Shown here piece by piece: positions 24,514-32,736 of a stretch of DNA of 64,000 nucleotides (the first letter of the stretch is position 1; each line of letters begins with the position of its first letter). Under the pieces are notes generated by a model. The model was not told the origin of the DNA and searched no databases. It saw only the letters and a program-made list of their open reading frames with translations. The stretch comes from Nguyenibacter vanlangensis (GTDB lineage Bacteria > Pseudomonadota > Alphaproteobacteria > Acetobacterales > Acetobacteraceae): positions 4,047,501-4,111,500 of the forward strand of contig NZ_CP152276.1 of assembly GCF_038719015.1 (NCBI RefSeq), written 5' to 3'. Made by a program: the position numbers and the translations under genes.

Positions 24514-25998
24514 ATGAGCGAGACGATCTCTGCCCGGGCTTCCCGTTTTCGCCGTGCGGCCGGCTGGCCGCAGCGGCCGGCGGCCATGCGGCATGTCTGG
24601 ACGATCGGCGGGCTGGTCGAGTGCCGGGGCTGCGGGATGTTCCAGCGCATGCCCGCGCTGCAGCCGGGCCAACTGGCCGCATGTGCCCGCTGCGGGCAGA
24701 CGCTGGAATGGCGGCGGCGGACCTCGCCGCTGCAGACGCCCCTGGCCTTCTGCATCAGTTCCTGCGCGCTGTACCTGGCGGCGCTGGCGTCCTCGCTGAT
24801 GACATTGGACGTCTATGGGCGCGAGCGCACGGTCGACCTGGTGACCGGCCCGATGGAATTGCTGCATGAGGGATGGGGCGAGGCCGGGATCCTGGTCGGG
24901 CTGGTGACGGTGATCGCCCCGGCCGTCGTCATCGGCATGATGTTCGCCATCCTGTATGCGGCCAGCCGCCGCGCGCTGCCCGACTGGGCCCCCCATCTGC
25001 TGGTATGGTACGAGAAGCTGCGTCCCTGGTCGATGATCGAGGTCTATGTCCTGGGGATCTTCGTCGCCTATACCAAGCTGACCGACCTGGCCCATGTCGA
25101 TGTGGGGCCCGCCGTCTATCTGATCTCGGCGCTGATGCTGACCATGGCGGCCACCGATTCCACCCTGGATACCGAACTGATCTGGCGCCATCGCCGCGTC
25201 GATTCCGTGACCCGGATGGAGGATGGGCGCCGGGTGCATGTGCGCTTCGCCCATATCGACACGATCGCCATGCCGCCGCCCAGCCATCTGGTGGCCTGCC
25301 AATCCTGCGGCCTGGTGGGCGAGCTGAACGAACCGGTCAGCAACCTGCGCTGCGTCGGGGTCTGTCCGCGTTGCGACCATCGGGTCTGGCGGCGGGCGCC
25401 CGAGACGCTGGCGCGCACCACCGCGTTCCTGATCGCGGCGATCGTCTTCTATGTCCCGGCCAACCTCTATCCCGTCATGACCTTCTTCAAGATCGGCGGG
25501 GGCGGCAGCCATACGATCATCGAGGGGGCGATCGAACTGTGGCAGGACGGCATGGTGCCGCTGTCGCTGCTGGTGTTCTTCGCCAGCATCGCGGTGCCGA
25601 TGCTCAAGATCGTCAGTCTGAGCTGGATGGTGGTCTGCACCTGGCGCGGCTCGTCCTTCGCCCTGGTGCAGCGGACGCGCCTGTTCCACCTGGTTGACAT
25701 TATCGGCCGCTGGTCGATGATCGACGTGTTCATGGTCTCGATCCTGGTGGCGGTGGTGCGGTTCAATTCATTGGCCAACGTCACGGCGAATGCCGGCATG
25801 GTGTCTTTCGCCGCGGTGGTCGTCCTGACCCTGTTCGCGGCATCCAGCTTCGACCCGCGGGTGATGTGGGACGCGGCCGGCCTGAACGGCCCGTCGCCCG
25901 ACGGCGTGCCGTCCGCCGTCGTGCAGGCGCGTCCCGGCAAGGCCATGGCGGAGGACGGAGCGACAGAGAGCGGAACGATGGAGCCGAAGCAGGCGTGA
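24514..25998 (+). CDS. pqiA: paraquat-inducible protein A, PqiA
   Basis: 494-residue inner-membrane protein with about eight helices in two tandem halves, each preceded by a zinc-ribbon-like pair of Cys motifs: CRGCG...CARCG near residues 37-60 and CQSCG...CPRCD near 265-290. PqiA works with the MCE protein PqiB and lipoprotein PqiC in moving lipids between the inner and outer membrane. The chosen ATG is the second possible start; a GTG lies four codons earlier. The end overlaps the pqiB start (GTGA). Full pqiABC order is preserved. Confidence 0.93.
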   Translation: MSETISARASRFRRAAGWPQRPAAMRHVWTIGGLVECRGCGMFQRMPALQPGQLAACARCGQTLEWRRRTSPLQTPLAFCISSCALYLAALASSLMTLDVYGRERTVDLVTGPMELLHEGWGEAGILVGLVTVIAPAVVIGMMFAILYAASRRALPDWAPHLLVWYEKLRPWSMIEVYVLGIFVAYTKLTDLAHVDVGPAVYLISALMLTMAATDSTLDTELIWRHRRVDSVTRMEDGRRVHVRFAHIDTIAMPPPSHLVACQSCGLVGELNEPVSNLRCVGVCPRCDHRVWRRAPETLARTTAFLIAAIVFYVPANLYPVMTFFKIGGGGSHTIIEGAIELWQDGMVPLSLLVFFASIAVPMLKIVSLSWMVVCTWRGSSFALVQRTRLFHLVDIIGRWSMIDVFMVSILVAVVRFNSLANVTANAGMVSFAAVVVLTLFAASSFDPRVMWDAAGLNGPSPDGVPSAVVQARPGKAMAEDGATESGTMEPKQA

Positions 25999-27680
25999 CG
26001 GACGACCCCCAAGATTTTCCCGGAGGCCGGCGCCCTGTCCCGCCCCGGGCTTCGGCCCGCAAATACCGTTTTTCGATCGTCTGGCTGGTTCCGGTGGTGG
26101 CGCTGGCCATCGCCCTCTATCTGGGCTGGAAGGGGTTCGAGGGGCGCGGGCCGGAAATCACCCTTACCTTCGATACCGGCGACGGGCTGACCGCCGGCCA
26201 GACCCAGGTCAAGAACAAGTCCGTGACGCTGGGCACGGTGCAGAATGTGCGCCTGACCCCCGACATGCGCCATGTCGAGGTCCGCGTGCGCATGAGCGCC
26301 AATGCCGCGCCGATGCTGACCGACCATGCGCGGTTCTGGGTGGTGCGGCCGCGCCTGAACGGCGCCAGCGTCACCGGGCTGGAGACGCTGCTGTCGGGGG
26401 CCTATATCGCGATGGACCCTGGCGAGCCCGGCGGGACCAGCACCACGGACTTCACCGGCCTGGAATCCCCGCCCGGCCTGCGGTCGGACGAGCCGGGCAG
26501 CACCTATACGCTGATCACCGGGTCGCTGGGGTCGATCGGTCCGGGCGCGCCGGTCTTCTTCCGCGACGTCGATGTGGGGGAAGTGCTGGGCTATACCATG
26601 CCGCCGGGCGGGGTCGGGCCGATCCTGATCCAGCTCTTCATCCGTTCGCCCTATGACAGCTATCTGCGGACCGATACGCGTTTCTGGAACGTCTCGGGCG
26701 TGCAGGTCGGGTTCGGGGCCGGAGGGCTGAAGGTCAAGCTGCAATCGATCCAGGCGCTGTTCTCGGGCGGGGTCGCCTTCGGCCTGTCGCCGCAGCGTAT
26801 CGGGCAATCGGCCCCCGGGGCGCCGCGCGATTCCGTCTTCCGCCTGTACGGCAGCCAGGAAGAGGCCGACAATGCCGGCTATCGCGAGCGGCTGTCGCTG
26901 GCGACCTATCTGACCAATTCGGTGTCGGGCCTGGCGGTCGGCGCGCAGGTGACGATGTTCGGCATCCAGGTCGGAACCGTGACCGGCGTGAAGCTGGACC
27001 TGGACCAAAAGGCCGGCACCGCCCGGGTGCGCGTCGGCATGGAAATCCAGCCGGAACGCATTCTGGCGGCCGGCGAGATCCACCGTGGCGCCGGGCCTGA
27101 ACTGGTGCGGGCGCTGGTCGATAACGGGCTGCGGGCTTCGGTCGATACCGCCAGCTTCCTGACCGGCGAGGCGATGATCGACCTGAATTTCGTCAGGAAC
27201 GCGCCGCCGGCCACCGTCGCGGTCGAGGGCACGGCCCTGGTCATCCCCAGCAAGGCGGGGGGGATGAGCGGCGTCATGGATTCGCTCTCGACCGTCGCGG
27301 ACAAGATCGCGGCGTTGCCGCTGACGCAGGTGGGCGACAACCTGAACAGCCTGCTGGCCCATTCGGACGCACGGATCAACAGCCCCGAACTCCGCCAGGC
27401 GATCGTCGCCCTGCGCGATTCGCTGCGCAGCGTGCAGGGTCTGACCAGCGATGCGCGCAGCGGCATGCATCCGCTGCTGCAGCGCCTGCCGCAGATGAGC
27501 GCGCAATTGGATGGCGCGCTGAAGAACGCGAACCTGCTGCTGGCCAGCTATGGCGGCGACACCGATTTCCATCGCGATCTGCAGCAGATGCTGGTGCAAC
27601 TGGACGAGACCGCGCGCTCGGTGCGGTTTCTGACCGATTTCCTCAATCGCCATCCTTCGGCGCTGATTACGGGACGCTAG
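25995..27680 (+). CDS. pqiB: MCE-domain lipid transport protein PqiB
   Basis: 561 residues. One N-terminal membrane anchor (residues about 20-42, FSIVWLVPVVALAIALYLGW), then three MCE domains in series (starting near ITLTFDTGDGLTAGQTQVKN, TLITGSLGSIGPGAPVFFRD, and LATYLTNSVSGLAVGAQVTM) and a C-terminal helical region. The E. coli relative (546 residues) stacks into a hexameric tube that crosses the periplasm and carries lipids. The start is a GTG at 25995 overlapping the pqiA stop; no ATG gives a sensible N-terminus. Confidence 0.94.
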   Translation: MTDDPQDFPGGRRPVPPRASARKYRFSIVWLVPVVALAIALYLGWKGFEGRGPEITLTFDTGDGLTAGQTQVKNKSVTLGTVQNVRLTPDMRHVEVRVRMSANAAPMLTDHARFWVVRPRLNGASVTGLETLLSGAYIAMDPGEPGGTSTTDFTGLESPPGLRSDEPGSTYTLITGSLGSIGPGAPVFFRDVDVGEVLGYTMPPGGVGPILIQLFIRSPYDSYLRTDTRFWNVSGVQVGFGAGGLKVKLQSIQALFSGGVAFGLSPQRIGQSAPGAPRDSVFRLYGSQEEADNAGYRERLSLATYLTNSVSGLAVGAQVTMFGIQVGTVTGVKLDLDQKAGTARVRVGMEIQPERILAAGEIHRGAGPELVRALVDNGLRASVDTASFLTGEAMIDLNFVRNAPPATVAVEGTALVIPSKAGGMSGVMDSLSTVADKIAALPLTQVGDNLNSLLAHSDARINSPELRQAIVALRDSLRSVQGLTSDARSGMHPLLQRLPQMSAQLDGALKNANLLLASYGGDTDFHRDLQQMLVQLDETARSVRFLTDFLNRHPSALITGR

Positions 27681-27683
27681 TCG

Positions 27684-28325
27684 ATGACGTTGCCTGGCAT
27701 GTCGCCCGGGTCTTTATCCGGCCCCTTCTCCGGCCGTTCGGCGTCGCGCCGAGGGGTTCTGCAGGCCGGACTCGGCCTGCTGGCCGGCGCGGCGCCGCTG
27801 GCGGCCTGTTCGTCCGATCCCGCTTTCTACGCCCTGGCGCCCTGGCCGGGGACGGCCCAGGGGGGCGCGCCGGCGGTGATCGAAATCCGCACCCCCACGG
27901 TCGCCCTGTCGCTGGATCGCGACCGGATCGTGCGCAGCGACGAGGCGTACCGGGTGCGCTTGGCCGGCGGCGCGGCCTGGAGCGAGTCGCTGCCGGGCAT
28001 GATCGCCCATGTCCTGGCCACCGACCTGCAGCAGCGCCTGCCGGGCAGCGCGGTCTTCGCCCAGAACGATGCGGTGGCCACCGTGCCGCAGGCGGTGGTG
28101 GAACTGAGCGTTACCCGCTTTGCCGGCGATTCGCGCGGCTTCGCCGTGCTGGCCGGCAGCCTGGGCGTGCACCGGCCGGGGGCGGGAGGTGCCGCCGGCG
28201 CGCTGTCGCTGGCCGGGCCGATTTCCGGATCCGGGACCGGGGCCATGGTGGCGGCGCTGAGCGCCCTGCTGGGGCAGGTCGCGGACCAGGCGGCGGCGCA
28301 GTTGCGCGCGCTGCCGGCGGCTTGA
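27684..28325 (+). CDS. pqiC: PqiC outer-membrane lipoprotein
   Basis: 213 residues with a twin-arginine-like/lipoprotein N-terminus (SRRGVLQAGLGLLAGAAPLA) and lipobox LAAC at residues 39-42, then DPAFYALAPWPGTAQGGAPA typical of ABC-type auxiliary lipoproteins (DUF330/PqiC). It anchors the PqiB tube to the outer membrane. It follows pqiB by three bases. The N-terminal 20 residues before the double Arg are low in conserved features, so a later start is possible. A strong terminator follows within 20 bases. Confidence 0.9.
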   Translation: MTLPGMSPGSLSGPFSGRSASRRGVLQAGLGLLAGAAPLAACSSDPAFYALAPWPGTAQGGAPAVIEIRTPTVALSLDRDRIVRSDEAYRVRLAGGAAWSESLPGMIAHVLATDLQQRLPGSAVFAQNDAVATVPQAVVELSVTRFAGDSRGFAVLAGSLGVHRPGAGGAAGALSLAGPISGSGTGAMVAALSALLGQVADQAAAQLRALPAA

Positions 28326-28344
28326 GCCCGAGCGGGCGGGCCAA

Positions 28345-28378
28345 ACGAAAAAAGGCGCCTCGCGGCGCCTTTTTTCGT
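28345..28378. terminator. bidirectional intrinsic terminator between pqiC and nusG
   Basis: A perfect 15-bp stem: ACGAAAAAAGGCGCC at 28345-28359 pairs with GGCGCCTTTTTTCGT at 28364-28378 around TCGC. A-runs on one side and T-runs on the other let it serve both converging transcripts. Confidence 0.93.
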
Positions 28379-28394
28379 GACGGGACACGAAATT

Positions 28395-28925
28395 TCAGAG
28401 CTTCTCGACCTGGCTGTATTCGAGATCGACCGGCGTCGAGCGGCCGAAGATCGAGACGCTGACCTTCAGGCGCGCCTTTTCCTCGTCCACTTCCTCGATC
28501 GTGCCGTTGAACGAGGTGAACGGGCCGTCGGACACGCGCACCTGCTCGCCGATCTCGAACGTGACCGAAGGGCGGGGGCGTTCCACGCCTTCCTGCGCCT
28601 GCTTCATGATCCGTTCGGCCTCGGCAGCGGGAATCGGCGACGGACGGGTCTTGCTGCCCAGGAAGCCGGTGACCTTGGGCGTGTCCTTGACCAGGTGCCA
28701 CGCCTCGTCGGTCAGTTCCATGTTGACCAGCACGTAGCCCGGGAAGAATTTCCGCTCGGCGCTGACCTTCTGGCCGCGCCGCACCTCGACCACCTCTTCG
28801 GACGGCACGAGGATGTCGCCGAAATGGTCGGACAGGCCCTTCTGCGCCGCCTGTTCCTTGATGTGCTGGGCGATCTTCTTCTCGAAGCCGGAATAGACGT
28901 GAACCACGTACCAACGTTTTGCCAT
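28395..28925 (-). CDS. nusG: transcription termination/antitermination factor NusG
   Basis: 176 residues. N-terminal NGN domain ([49 protein letters not shown]) and C-terminal KOW domain ([38 protein letters not shown]). It binds RNA polymerase to aid elongation and links it to Rho or the ribosome. Start at MAKRWY, with secE ending 10 bases upstream. The conserved tRNA-Trp, secE, nusG order is kept. An open frame continues upstream of the ATG but has no relation to NusG. Confidence 0.98.
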   Translation of the reverse strand: MAKRWYVVHVYSGFEKKIAQHIKEQAAQKGLSDHFGDILVPSEEVVEVRRGQKVSAERKFFPGYVLVNMELTDEAWHLVKDTPKVTGFLGSKTRPSPIPAAEAERIMKQAQEGVERPRPSVTFEIGEQVRVSDGPFTSFNGTIEEVDEEKARLKVSVSIFGRSTPVDLEYSQVEKL

Positions 28926-28935
28926 GGTCCGTTCC

Positions 28936-29130
28936 TCAGCCTCCCAGCCCAAAGAGTTCCCGTACGCCCAGGCCGATGATCTGGTCGACGACAAAGAAAA
29001 ATACCGACGTCATGGCGGCCATCGCCAGGACGGCCCCCGTCGTCACCAGAGTGGCGCGACGCGTGGGCCACGTGACCTTGCCCGCTTCGGCGCGGACTTC
29101 TTGCACAAATTTCGCGGGACTGACCGACAC
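28936..29130 (-). CDS. secE: preprotein translocase subunit SecE
   Basis: 64 residues, the short alphaproteobacterial form with one membrane helix. [20 protein letters not shown] carries the conserved K-V-x-WP motif before the helix [20 protein letters not shown]. It clamps the SecY channel. No ATG is available; the GTG at 29130, with AGAAGGG a few bases upstream, gives the right length. It sits between tRNA-Trp and nusG. Confidence 0.95.
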   Translation of the reverse strand: MSVSPAKFVQEVRAEAGKVTWPTRRATLVTTGAVLAMAAMTSVFFFVVDQIIGLGVRELFGLGG

Positions 29131-29262
29131 GAAACACCCTTCTCGTAACACCACCACACGGCATCCCATCCGACGAAACCGGCGGACAGGGGCCGAAAAC
29201 CACTCGCTGCATGTCGGGGGCATCGGACCCGGACCGGACGGGTCTGTCCCGACCGGCGCGGA

Positions 29263-29339
29263 TGGCAGGGGTGGAGGGTCTCGAACCCCCAACCTCCGGT
29301 TTTGGAGACCGGCGCTCTAGCCAATTGAGCTACACCCCT
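29263..29339 (-). tRNA. tRNA-Trp (anticodon CCA)
   Basis: On the minus strand it begins AGGGGTGTAGCTCAATTGGC and ends CACCCCTGCCA. Anticodon stem-loop CGGTCTCCAAAACCG has anticodon CCA; the T-arm is TGGGGGTTCGAGACCCTCC-like. Acceptor arms AGGGGTG/CACCCCT pair fully and CCA is encoded. Confidence 0.97.
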
Positions 29340-29602
29340 GCATGCCGCCTTCGGCGTCGACCAACGGATAGCGGAAACACGCTGTCTTGGCCACCCGTGC
29401 GAACCCGGCGCAGGTTGCGGAAAAGAGTATGCCCGGCATCCAAAGTCAAGGGGGTGGATGCGATTCCTTGTCGCCTCCCCGGCGCCTCCCCGCCGTCGAT
29501 GGCCGGGCATGGAGGATTCCGGTCTCCGATAGCGGGTCTGTATCCGGGATGGGCGCGGGGCTTGCCGCCGGGAACGGTTCGGGGCTATGAAGGCGCTGCT
29601 GA

Positions 29603-29676
29603 GCGGGCGTAGCATAGTGGTAATGCAGTAGCCTTCCAAGCTTCTGAGGAGGGTTCGATTCCCTTCGCCCGCTCCA
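29603..29676 (+). tRNA. tRNA-Gly (anticodon TCC), integration target
   Basis: GCGGGCGTAGCATAGTGGTA starts the gene and CGCCCGCTCCA ends it. Anticodon loop CTTCCAA gives TCC (reads GGA). The anticodon stem GTAGC/GCTTC contains one T-T mismatch. Its last 14 bases (29663-29676) are repeated at 32737-32750, marking this gene as the attachment site of the adjoining element; the copy here is the complete tRNA. Confidence 0.95.
29663..29676 (+). repeat. att repeat, tRNA side
   Basis: CTTCGCCCGCTCCA, the 3' end of tRNA-Gly. Identical to 32737-32750. Confidence 0.88.
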
Positions 29677-29906
29677 AATTATGTTCCATGGATGTCCGCT
29701 AAGTTCCTCAATGGCTTGAGACCGAAGGGCTACCGTCGGGTCAAGTTCCACCGAGGTCCGTGGAAAGCTCCCCAAAGCACCGCGATTTAAGGCCGAGATT
29801 GAGGCCATTTTTGCGGTTACGGCGAATGCCGGTTTGTTGGTGGAGAAGATAGAGAGCGCAGGGAAACCATCCGTCCTGATCCGCGCATCGGGACGGAAAT
29901 GGACGC

Positions 29907-30247
29907 ATGGCACTCTCCGATTTCGCCGTCAGGCAGGCAAAGCCCGCGATGGCCGCGTATTCGCTTGCCGATGGCGATGGGCTGGCCCTCTACGTGCCTT
30001 CGGGTGGGGGCAAAATCGTGGCATTTTCGCTACTGCTGGCAGGAAAAGCAGAGCTGCTTATCCCTGCGTCATGGGCGCCGGACTGGGCTGTCTCAGGTGG
30101 AACGCATCTTTGGCAAGGACGTGCCGCCTGTTCTGGGCAAGCTGTCGATCTACGATGTCCGTCGTGATCACCTGCGCGATGCGCTTAGCAAGGTCGAACG
30201 GCGTGGTGCCCTCGGCGTGGCGAAGAAGATTCGCACCTGGGTTCGGT
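29907..30247 (+). pseudogene. P4-type tyrosine integrase, frameshifted and truncated
   Basis: The ATG at 29907 opens with MALSDFAVRQAKPAMAAYSL then ADGDGLALYVPSGGGKI, the Arm-type DNA-binding domain (DUF4102) of P4-like integrases. Near 30015-30020 the frame shifts; the next frame continues WHFRYCWQEKQSCLSL, again normal for this domain. The protein then jumps to VERIFGKDVPPVLGKLSIYD and VRRDHLRDALSKVERRGALG, the core-binding region, so about 60-80 residues are missing. Similarity stops at KKIRTWVR near 30245; the catalytic Arg-His-Arg-Tyr domain is gone. ccdB ends just 33 bases beyond this point on the other strand, so a deletion joined the two. Confidence 0.85.
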
Positions 30248-30279
30248 CAGATGCTCCGAATTCAATGCGCAGCATTATC

Positions 30280-30585
30280 TCAGAAGCCAACGAACAGAAT
30301 ATCCAGCGCACGCGTGATGGCATCGTGATGGCTATCGATGGAACAGACGGGCTTACGGAGTTCCGAGAACGGAACACTTGCCAAAGCCTGCGTCAGCAGG
30401 ACGTGCGGCACATCCTCTATCTCGATAATCGGATTCAGCTCGCTGATCGGTGGCGGCGCATCGGAGGCCGGGATCAGGGGAACGACCATCCGGGTTGCCA
30501 GTTTGGACAGGAGTTCCGCCTGAACATCGACCACATACCCCGCGCGATGTTTGCCCGGCATGGGATAGACATCGAGACGCGCCAT
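30280..30585 (-). CDS. ccdB: CcdB-family toxin (DNA gyrase poison)
   Basis: 101 residues, the same length as F-plasmid CcdB, with the pattern of that family: MARLDVYPMPGKHRAGYVVD, VQAELLSKLATRMVVPLIPA, LNPIIEIEDVPHVLLTQALA, SVPFSELRKPV and C-terminal ITRALDILFVGF. CcdB traps DNA gyrase on cleaved DNA. The F-plasmid C-terminus (WGI), which contacts gyrase, is VGF here. Its ATG overlaps the ccdA stop by one base, giving translational coupling. In a chromosomal remnant it may act as a stabiliser of the locus or be weakly active. Confidence 0.9.
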   Translation of the reverse strand: MARLDVYPMPGKHRAGYVVDVQAELLSKLATRMVVPLIPASDAPPPISELNPIIEIEDVPHVLLTQALASVPFSELRKPVCSIDSHHDAITRALDILFVGF

Positions 30586-30821
30586 CAGAACGCCCGATAG
30601 TCGGCCAGCGGCAGGCCGTGCGTCTCGACATGCTCGTTCCAGGACTGGATCGCGTCACCGTTCTCGGCGAGCCAGTTTTCGCGCCTGCGGGCGGCGAGCG
30701 CCGCGACAAGACCCTGCTCGCAGGCCTGCGAGACGTTGAGGCCCAGACTGCGTGCTTCCGTCAGGAGATGCGTGGGCAGGGTGATATTGGTGGCGCGTCT
30801 GGCGCCGGGTGTTGCTGACAT
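30585..30821 (-). CDS. ccdA: CcdA-family antitoxin
   Basis: 78 residues. N-terminal ribbon-helix-helix DNA-binding region (TNITLPTHLLTEARSLGLNV, SQACEQGLVAAL) and a C-terminal toxin-binding tail rich in W/E/N (RRENWLAENGDAIQSWNEHV) with ETHGLPLADYRAF. CcdA neutralises CcdB and represses the operon. It lies upstream of ccdB with a one-base overlap, the usual antitoxin-first order. The first codons overlap the end of a low-confidence upstream frame. Confidence 0.92.
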   Translation of the reverse strand: MSATPGARRATNITLPTHLLTEARSLGLNVSQACEQGLVAALAARRRENWLAENGDAIQSWNEHVETHGLPLADYRAF

Positions 30822-31129
30822 TGCATGGACTCCTTCCAGCAGCCAATATGCGCATAGAGAATGCGCATTTCAAGGATCTTCCACGCCTTGCTGAATTGGG
30901 GCGGCCTCGCCCGGCGGCGGTTCGTTGTCATTGGCAACCTCGCCATCCGGCGTTCGAATTCCTCGCGAACGATTTGCCGTCCCGGCAGGCGGGCCAGGAC
31001 GAGGATCAGTGCGTCCGTCCGCGCCGTCATGGCTGGAGATGGAGTGGCGGATTCGCTGACGTCCGGCGGTTTGTTATCGTTGGCCGGTGATTGTGGCTCG
31101 GCGTTCGATATGCGGCTTTTGTCCGTCAT
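30761..31129 (-). CDS. hypothetical island protein upstream of ccdA
   Basis: 122 residues, function not recognised. The N-terminal part, MTDKSRISNAEPQSPANDNK, is polar, followed by a short helical piece TARTDALILVLARLPGRQIV REEFERRM and then Arg-rich and Cys/His-containing sequence. A start with SPANDNKPP and an ALILVLARL-GRQI-REEFE segment is reminiscent of small proteins carried by plasmids and islands of this bacterial family. The frame runs 61 bases into ccdA, which is unusual for real neighbours, so the true gene may end earlier after a frameshift. No sign of a membrane segment. Confidence 0.4.
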   Translation of the reverse strand: MTDKSRISNAEPQSPANDNKPPDVSESATPSPAMTARTDALILVLARLPGRQIVREEFERRMARLPMTTNRRRARPPQFSKAWKILEMRILYAHIGCWKESMQCQQHPAPDAPPISPCPRIS

Positions 31130-31309
31130 CGTCCTGCCCTTTCCGTCTGGAGAGGACAGCACCATTACGCGCCGGAAAACGCAGCTCAATCAGAAAAAAT
31201 CAGGCATTTACAATGGATTGTCGGTGTGTGTCGGCACGCTACGTACTGTGGCGTAGTCAGGCGTGCATGTGGCGGTGTCTTCAGCCCGAACGGGGAAAAT
31301 CACAGGTTG

Positions 31310-31465
31310 ATGATGGACGAAATTGAGAGCTGGTTCAGCGTGTGCTGGTGTTCATTGCCGCCGCTCATGGTTTTTCTTGCTGGCCGACCATTTTTAATAC
31401 AGATTGTCGCCGGGCTCGCGACGCTGCCCGCCGCCTGCGCTTGGACATATGATCCGGTACGGTGA
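31310..31465 (+). CDS. possible small membrane protein (weak)
   Basis: 51 codons from the ATG at 31310 encode a hydrophobic peptide: ESWFSVCWCSLPPLMVFLAG, RPFLIQIVAGLATLPAACAW, consistent with one or two membrane helices. There is no recognisable family and no strong ribosome binding site. It lies in the otherwise empty stretch 31130-31572 of the island. It may be chance. Confidence 0.2.
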   Translation: MMDEIESWFSVCWCSLPPLMVFLAGRPFLIQIVAGLATLPAACAWTYDPVR

Positions 31466-31572
31466 ATGCGTCGTCTCCGTTATATGCTCGTACCTTTCGG
31501 ACGTGGCGAACGGATGTCGGGAATGCAGGCCCTGACCTCGATCCGTCGTTCGCTACGGACGGAGATACGAAT

Positions 31573-32310
31573 ATGCGAACTCCCCACCCTAAAACGATGG
31601 CGCGTATCCTGCGTGAAGCATTGGCTGAACATGATTTGAGGATCAGCCATTCTACTGCTTTGGAACTGGTCGCTAAACAGCTTGGCCATGCAGATTGGAA
31701 TGTGCTGGCTGCGCAAATAGGTCCAGATAGTTCAAATATCCAGCAGGATGCAGAGAGCGCGGCCAGTCATGGCAAAGTGCCGGAGGGCTGGTTTGTCAGC
31801 GGTCGCTCAGATTTATTTCGTCATGACTTGTTACCTGATGCCGGTCCAGATCGTAAGCCGGCTCTACTGATTGAAAGCCGCGCTCCGCAAGAGAGGGTGG
31901 CTGTCGCGAAGGCAGGCGAGTTTTTGACGGTTATGCAACGCATTTCCGCAGTGCCTTACCGAGGTAAATCAGTCAGTTTCCGCGCGCAAATAAGCTGCGT
32001 GAGCGCCATAGGCAACGGCCGAATCTGGATTCATGCGCGTGGTCAGAGCCGAGATGCACTGGCATTCGAGAATCTGGGTTTGAACCGGGGACCTGCTGGT
32101 CCGATTACCGGCACGACCGGATGGACGCACCGTACTGTCACGATCGAGGTGCCAGATGAAGCAGTGTATGTAGGATTTGGCATTTTATTTGGTTCGGGTA
32201 CAGGTGTCTTTCGGGCTGCGAATTTGTCCTTTGGCCTTGCGGAAGGGGATGAACGCCCAAGCCCGCTACCAGATACACCGCGTAATCTTGATCTTGTTTT
32301 AGCCGACTGA
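31573..32310 (+). CDS. Glyoxalase_8-type protein with AraC-associated C-terminal domain
   Basis: 245 residues in two parts. Residues 1-50 (TMARILREALAEHDLRISHS, TALELVAKQLGHADWNVLAA) match the short helical Glyoxalase_8 module whose hallmark is the final DWNVLAA. Residues 70-240 (VPEGWFVSGRSDLFRHDL, LIESRAPQERVAVAKAGEFL, AVPYRGKSVSFRAQISCVSA, GTTGWTHRTVTIEVPDEAVY, VGFGILFGSGTGVF) resemble the beta-sandwich that follows some AraC-family regulators, here without any AraC domain. GGAGA lies 8 bases before the ATG. The GC content is clearly lower than the host genes, and codon choice is mixed, so the gene came with the island. Role unknown. Confidence 0.75.
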   Translation: MRTPHPKTMARILREALAEHDLRISHSTALELVAKQLGHADWNVLAAQIGPDSSNIQQDAESAASHGKVPEGWFVSGRSDLFRHDLLPDAGPDRKPALLIESRAPQERVAVAKAGEFLTVMQRISAVPYRGKSVSFRAQISCVSAIGNGRIWIHARGQSRDALAFENLGLNRGPAGPITGTTGWTHRTVTIEVPDEAVYVGFGILFGSGTGVFRAANLSFGLAEGDERPSPLPDTPRNLDLVLAD

Positions 32311-32736
32311 TTTGAGGTGTAAAGGTTGTCTGCTTCCATACGACGAGGGGGCAGACAGCCATTTCGCTTTTGAGGGGCTCAAATTGCGCGAACAGGGCGG
32401 CACGGCATCATGGCGGTTCCTTGAGAAGAGAAGACCGTCAGCGCGCGGGGTAGCGGAGCGGGCTGAATCGCGTGTTCGCTCGGCCTACATGCGGTGCAGG
32501 GCATGGTCGAGAGGCGCGTCGCATGGGAGTGAGTGCATGGCACCCATCTGCGCCTCCGTCGAGATGCCGATGGTCCGGCGGATCGGGGAAGCGACTCGGA
32601 CGCGAGACGATTCCTCCGAGATGTTCGTGGGGCCATTCGACAAGGTCTTGAAACGAGGCCAAGTGGAAGGCTATGATGCCTTTGCAACTCAAAAAGTTGC
32701 CCGTTGACCAATGGATTAGAGGCGGAATTAAGGTTT
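32311..32736. other. island right end without a supported gene
   Basis: Between the Glyoxalase_8-type gene and the right att repeat. Open frames exist on both strands (for example a TTG-started 131-codon frame on the plus strand), but none shows a family pattern, helix pattern or ribosome binding site. Possibly the eroded remains of transposase or host sequence. Confidence 0.5.

Noticed and set aside
25467..27653. Minus-strand frame opposite pqiB
   Set aside because: Shadow of the MCE protein gene; no family pattern.
29446..29913. Minus-strand frame covering tRNA-Gly
   Set aside because: Runs antisense through a tRNA gene and into the integrase start; typical chance frame.
32312..32707. 131-codon plus-strand frame at the right end of the island
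   Set aside because: TTG start, no ribosome binding site, no family pattern; reading it as a transposase remnant could not be supported.
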